A stretch of 8,822 nt of DNA from Candidatus Poribacteria bacterium (GTDB lineage: Bacteria; Poribacteria; WGA-4E; WGA-3G), in NCBI GenBank assembly GCA_009845505.1, contig VXZL01000406.1, positions 1 through 8,822 of the forward strand, written 5' to 3'. The notes beneath the pieces are model-generated. The model made no database searches and was not told the origin of the DNA. It was given only the letters and a program-made list of their open reading frames with translations. This document shows, piece after piece, positions 5,914-8,822 of the stretch. Positions within the stretch are counted from its first letter, which is position 1, and each line of letters begins with the position of its first letter. The translations under genes and the position numbers were made by a program.

Positions 5914-8367
5914 TTAGAACTCAAGCGTCAATCCAAAATAGACGATCCGTGGCAGTTGTGGCGCGTCAAAGACTTCACGTTCAATACCAATTTCCTGACC
6001 TTGTACGTCAAGCGTCGCCTCTTCAAATATGAACCGTATCTCATTTTTCCGATTGTACACATTCAGAACATCAAGGAAACCTCCTATTTGCAATCCCCAA
6101 ACATTCCATTTATAACTCACTCGAAGGTCTAACTTATGATACGGTGCGAGTTCGGTGCTTAATTGTTCATCAGCACTCGCCAAAAGCGGATTCAGTCCAC
6201 GCGTTACGGGGTCCTGGATGAGAACAACGGAGCTGATAGGTACTTCGGAGGTGCCGCTGAGATACTGCCACTTCGCGCCAATCTCAAAATTCGGCGTGAA
6301 GCTATAGTTACCGACGACACTCACAATATGCGTATTGTCAAACAAGTAGGGTTGATAGGTAGCATCTGGGCTCTCACGCCGTTCGGCATGCGTATAACTG
6401 TATGAGATCCAACCGAAGAATCTATCTGGAATCCGATGCCGTAGGAATACCTCCGCACCTCCGACGTACCCAGCCCCTTGATTGAGATAATTCGAGACTT
6501 CATCGGGTGTTACCAGTTTCCGCGCGTCCTTGTAATAAGTTGCAAACTTGAGTTCGGTGCGCGACGAGAGGGGATACTCTAATTCCATAATGTAGTGCCG
6601 TGTGAGACTCGACGCCAATGCCCGGTTGCCATTTTCTGCCAATAGGTGAGAGGGTTGTGGGCTCTGCTCATAATGTCCATACGCGAAACGGAGGTTAGAC
6701 CCGTTTGGCAGTATGAAACTCACACTCCCTCGCGGTTGAACGGAAACCTGTTTAATCACATTCAGATAGTCGAAACGAACACCGAGTGCCACGGATAAGA
6801 ACTCAAGTGGATCGTAGCGTCCTTGCACATATCCCTCAGCCCTATAAAAATCGTGTCCAAATTCGTCGTATATCTCTTCAACACTGCGCTCCCTAACCTC
6901 ATAAGTCCCATCATCCAGTGCAACCACTGTGACCGTATCTTCATTTTCTTCCGCATACTCAAGGATTTCGGGAAGCTCCTCGGGGTCTTCCACTTCACTG
7001 TACAAGGACTCTGGAAACCTGCCGTCCTCGAAACTGTTGGCAGGACTAAAGGAGAGAAGGAAACCGGGTTCAAATTGAAACTTCGGTGTCAACCGATAGG
7101 ATACATCCTCGCGGAATGTCCAGACGGGAACGTCAATCTTTACATCGTAGTGGGCATAGTCCACAGAATCAAGGACCCACTCGCCTTGAGGGTTCTGAGA
7201 AAATTGCTCATTAACAGGAACTTCAAACGCAATAGTAAGGAAATTGAAGGAACGGGTCAGGGATAAATGTGAGGTGAGATTTTCGGTAAAGTCCGAACGG
7301 AGATGGATCCCTTGTCCATCGAAACCGTTTTTGAAAAGAGCGGTGGCGAGAGCACCTTCAGCATCTTCAAGTACCCTTCCGCCCTCACCTTCAAACTCAC
7401 TGTCCTCCTCCACAATCTTAAAATGATCCGTTGCAGCGAAAGCGTTGAGTGTAAAGTGATGTTTTTCTCCCAAAAGATAGGCGAATTTGAGTTGATAATC
7501 TGAAAAGTAAGGCAGCTGCTGTGGACGTCCTGTCTGTTCCTCAAGAATCGGGCCAGCAATGAGGTCTAAGTAACTCCGCCGCCCAGAAGCAGAGATATAT
7601 CCCTTGCTACCGATGCTGGCTTCAAGGAGTCCTTCGGAATAGAGGATATTCAGGTTGAATTTCCCATTCAATCGCTCCTGAATGCTGTCACGTGCATGGA
7701 TGTCAAGCACAGCTTGCGAATCCAGTCCAAACTCAGCACCGTAGCCCCCCGCATAGATGTCAATTTTCTCAAGTGTCTCCGAACTCACTGTCGAAAGCAA
7801 GCCGCCCCAGTGAAAAGGGTATCCGAGAGGTGTTCTGTCAAGATAGTAAAGATTAGACCCTGGTTCACTACCTCGGATATAGAGAACGCCGAAGTAGTCG
7901 TTTGGGATACCAATGCTCGGAAGTGTCATCAGTCCTTTGAGCGTATCGTTGAAGGTACCGGGGATACGCAGGAGTTCGCCGCCACGGACCTCCATTCGGC
8001 TGATTGTGGGTGGGAGGCGTTTTCCCTCAACAATAATGGTTTCTAACTCAACTGCCGGACCGAGGGATATTTTCACTTCAGTGGTAGCGCCGCTGCTAAT
8101 TTTAACGGAAACTTCTGTGGGTATCATTTCAGTAGGATGGGTGACGATAAAAGTATAGGTGCCTTCGGAGAGTTCCGTGAATTGGAAGATGCCGTTTTCA
8201 TCTGTCTTTTGATTTTGATCGGTTTCAAGAATCCGAACATCGGCACCTGCAAGCGGCCTTCCGGTGCTGCGTTGATAGACGGTTCCTTGAACGTCGCCAG
8301 TTTCCGCTAAAGCAGGTAGGGACATAATGATAAACACAAACAGAACCGTGATGAATCGCGATATCAT
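5914..8367 (-). CDS. TonB-dependent outer-membrane receptor with N-terminal carboxypeptidase-regulatory-like domain
   Basis: An 817-aa outer-membrane receptor that would import a ligand using TonB-ExbBD energy. It has a signal peptide (1-21, cleavage after ALA), then a carboxypeptidase regulatory-like Ig-type domain (about 25-105, with GTVYQRSTGRPLAGADV). A TonB-box-like ETIIVEG follows at 109-115. The plug domain (about 124-228) includes LYIRGSEPG..LYYLD and PFHWGGLLSTV. A 22-strand type beta barrel runs to the C-terminal phenylalanine, in YFGLTLEF as expected for BAM recognition. Two loops are strikingly acidic (319-339 and 447-506). The substrate is not evident; the architecture resembles SusC-like or siderophore-type receptors of Bacteroidota style, but no SusD partner is present. 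The ATG is directly preceded by an in-frame TGA, so it is the earliest possible start. GGAGGT (8380-8385) is the only ribosome-binding site seen, at a long 12-base spacing. Downstream lies the lipoprotein operon on the same strand. Confidence 0.9.
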   Translation of the reverse strand: MISRFITVLFVFIIMSLPALAETGDVQGTVYQRSTGRPLAGADVRILETDQNQKTDENGIFQFTELSEGTYTFIVTHPTEMIPTEVSVKISSGATTEVKISLGPAVELETIIVEGKRLPPTISRMEVRGGELLRIPGTFNDTLKGLMTLPSIGIPNDYFGVLYIRGSEPGSNLYYLDRTPLGYPFHWGGLLSTVSSETLEKIDIYAGGYGAEFGLDSQAVLDIHARDSIQERLNGKFNLNILYSEGLLEASIGSKGYISASGRRSYLDLIAGPILEEQTGRPQQLPYFSDYQLKFAYLLGEKHHFTLNAFAATDHFKIVEEDSEFEGEGGRVLEDAEGALATALFKNGFDGQGIHLRSDFTENLTSHLSLTRSFNFLTIAFEVPVNEQFSQNPQGEWVLDSVDYAHYDVKIDVPVWTFREDVSYRLTPKFQFEPGFLLSFSPANSFEDGRFPESLYSEVEDPEELPEILEYAEENEDTVTVVALDDGTYEVRERSVEEIYDEFGHDFYRAEGYVQGRYDPLEFLSVALGVRFDYLNVIKQVSVQPRGSVSFILPNGSNLRFAYGHYEQSPQPSHLLAENGNRALASSLTRHYIMELEYPLSSRTELKFATYYKDARKLVTPDEVSNYLNQGAGYVGGAEVFLRHRIPDRFFGWISYSYTHAERRESPDATYQPYLFDNTHIVSVVGNYSFTPNFEIGAKWQYLSGTSEVPISSVVLIQDPVTRGLNPLLASADEQLSTELAPYHKLDLRVSYKWNVWGLQIGGFLDVLNVYNRKNEIRFIFEEATLDVQGQEIGIEREVFDAPQLPRIVYFGLTLEF

Positions 8368-8408
8368 TCAGTTGGTTTGACCTCCGTATAGTATAGACTG
8401 TTAGTCTG

Positions 8409-8457
8409 GGTTTCCTCTGCGTCCGCAAACTAAAAGTTTGCGCTACACGTAGAAACC
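8409..8457. repeat. Long hairpin repeat upstream of the receptor gene
   Basis: A 49-base imperfect inverted repeat. The core is CGCAAACT-AAA-AGTTTGCG (8424-8442), a perfect 8-base stem. A middle stem pairs CTGCGT with ACGTAG through one G-U pair, and an outer stem pairs GGTTTC (8409-8414) with GAAACC (8452-8457). A TTTT run follows on the plus strand, but no plus-strand gene precedes it, so a dispersed REP/MITE-like element is likelier than a terminator. It lies about 40 bases upstream of the receptor start and may be part of its leader or promoter region. Confidence 0.6.
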
Positions 8458-8576
8458 TTTTATTACACTCACGTTATAAATACAATTTTACGGTAAGAAA
8501 GTTGCATAAATATGATAATTCAACGCCCAATTTGGCTTTTGAGTTGACTTAAAATCTATGTTGTCCTCTGTCCGCG
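8458..8576. other. AT-rich intergenic stretch upstream of the receptor gene
   Basis: Part of the 455-base stretch at the right end with no confident gene. This segment is AT-rich and should contain the receptor promoter if the gene is transcribed from here. I found -10-like hexamers but no pair with a convincing -35 at 16-18 bases. No coding pattern is visible on either strand. Confidence 0.4.
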
Positions 8577-8615
8577 AAAAAGCCGAGCGTCCGTCAAGCA
8601 CACGCTCGGCTTTTT
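8577..8615 (-). terminator. Rho-independent terminator, symmetric in both directions
   Basis: AAAAAGCCGAGCGT (8577-8590) pairs perfectly with ACGCTCGGCTTTTT (8602-8615) around an 11-base loop. The GC-rich core is flanked by A-tracts and T-tracts, so the hairpin has a U-run in both directions. No plus-strand gene lies between it and the receptor start, so its natural user is a minus-strand gene to the right, ending within or beyond the window edge. It also insulates the receptor gene from that transcript. Confidence 0.88.
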
Positions 8616-8628
8616 TGTGTTTCTACTT

Positions 8629-8821
8629 TTACGATGTCCCAAACGTTAAAGGTGTTGGGTTCAGTTTCATCGCGACCGCGATGCCTGAGTCAGTTGGACT
8701 TAACCAAAAACCCGGGGAATGCCATACGACATTCATACCGTTGATTTGTGAAACGTAGTGGAACGGTGACCAGATTTAATCGTTTAAAAATTATTCTTGA
8801 TGCAACGTAACCGATCGACGC
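8629..8821 (-). other. Possible 3' end or frameshifted remnant of a minus-strand gene
   Basis: Two minus-strand frames here look weakly coding. One is open from the window edge (8821) to a TGA at 8690-8692, 43 residues with VTVPLRFTNQRYE and MAFPGFLVKSN. The other is open from 8775 to a TAA at 8629-8631 and contains WSPFHYVSQINGM and VAMKLNPTPLTFGTS; that TAA is only 13 bases before the terminator. They overlap in 8690-8775 and could be one gene broken by a frameshift, a short gene next to the end of another, or non-coding repeat sequence. A perfect hairpin CATCGCG-AC-CGCGATG lies at 8668-8683. I recognise no family. Confidence 0.25.
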
Positions 8822-8822
8822 G

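Noticed and set aside
6823..7266. 147-residue plus-strand open frame opposite the receptor
   Set aside because: Antisense shadow; composition follows the complementary coding frame and no motif is recognisable.
8390..8395. TATACT on the minus strand as -10 of the receptor promoter
   Set aside because: No acceptable -35 at 16-18 bases, and the implied start would fall within the ribosome-binding site.
8558..8758. 66-residue plus-strand open frame
   Set aside because: It runs through the terminator hairpin and has no ribosome-binding site.

Overview
The window looks like chromosome from a Gram-negative bacterium of moderate GC. A TonB-dependent outer-membrane receptor with a signal peptide and three lipoproteins with lipobox signals require an outer membrane. 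Palindromic hairpins beside genes, a secreted PD40 beta-propeller and GTG starts preceded by strong Shine-Dalgarno sequences recall uncultured lineages such as Candidatus Poribacteria. That assignment is an impression, not something the sequence proves. There are no rRNA, tRNA, CRISPR or transposase genes.

Layout. The left end (35-94) holds a compact palindromic element that can fold as a three-way junction. A consensus-like promoter (133-161) follows and reads into an HrpB-type DEAH/RHA RNA helicase starting at 169. Its promoter ends so close to the ATG that the transcript should be leaderless. Everything after the helicase is on the minus strand. The helicase stop overlaps the stop of the last minus-strand gene by 4 bases.

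Reading the minus strand from right to left, the right edge holds a terminator hairpin (8577-8615), which probably ends a gene lying beyond the window, and an unclear reading-frame remnant. Next come a long hairpin repeat (8409-8457) and a TonB-dependent receptor of 817 aa. After a 186-base gap with its own strong extended -10 promoter comes a tight four-gene operon: lipoprotein A (212 aa), B (209 aa), C (304 aa) and a secreted PD40 propeller (320 aa). A and B overlap by GTGA, B and C are about 13 bases apart, and C and the propeller are 22 bases apart.

The most interesting part is the operon. A, B and C are tandem paralogues that line up without a gap over their first 70 residues: lipid-acceptor Cys17, Trp60 and Glu69-Gly70 fall at the same number in all three. 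Each has a short helical stalk followed by a lipocalin-like (inferred) beta domain. C carries an extra low-complexity block of about 73 residues exactly between the GxW region and the next conserved strand. I do not recognise a named family for them. The receptor, the three envelope lipoproteins and the periplasmic propeller could form one outer-membrane uptake or sensing module. The separate promoter means that link is only by neighbourhood.
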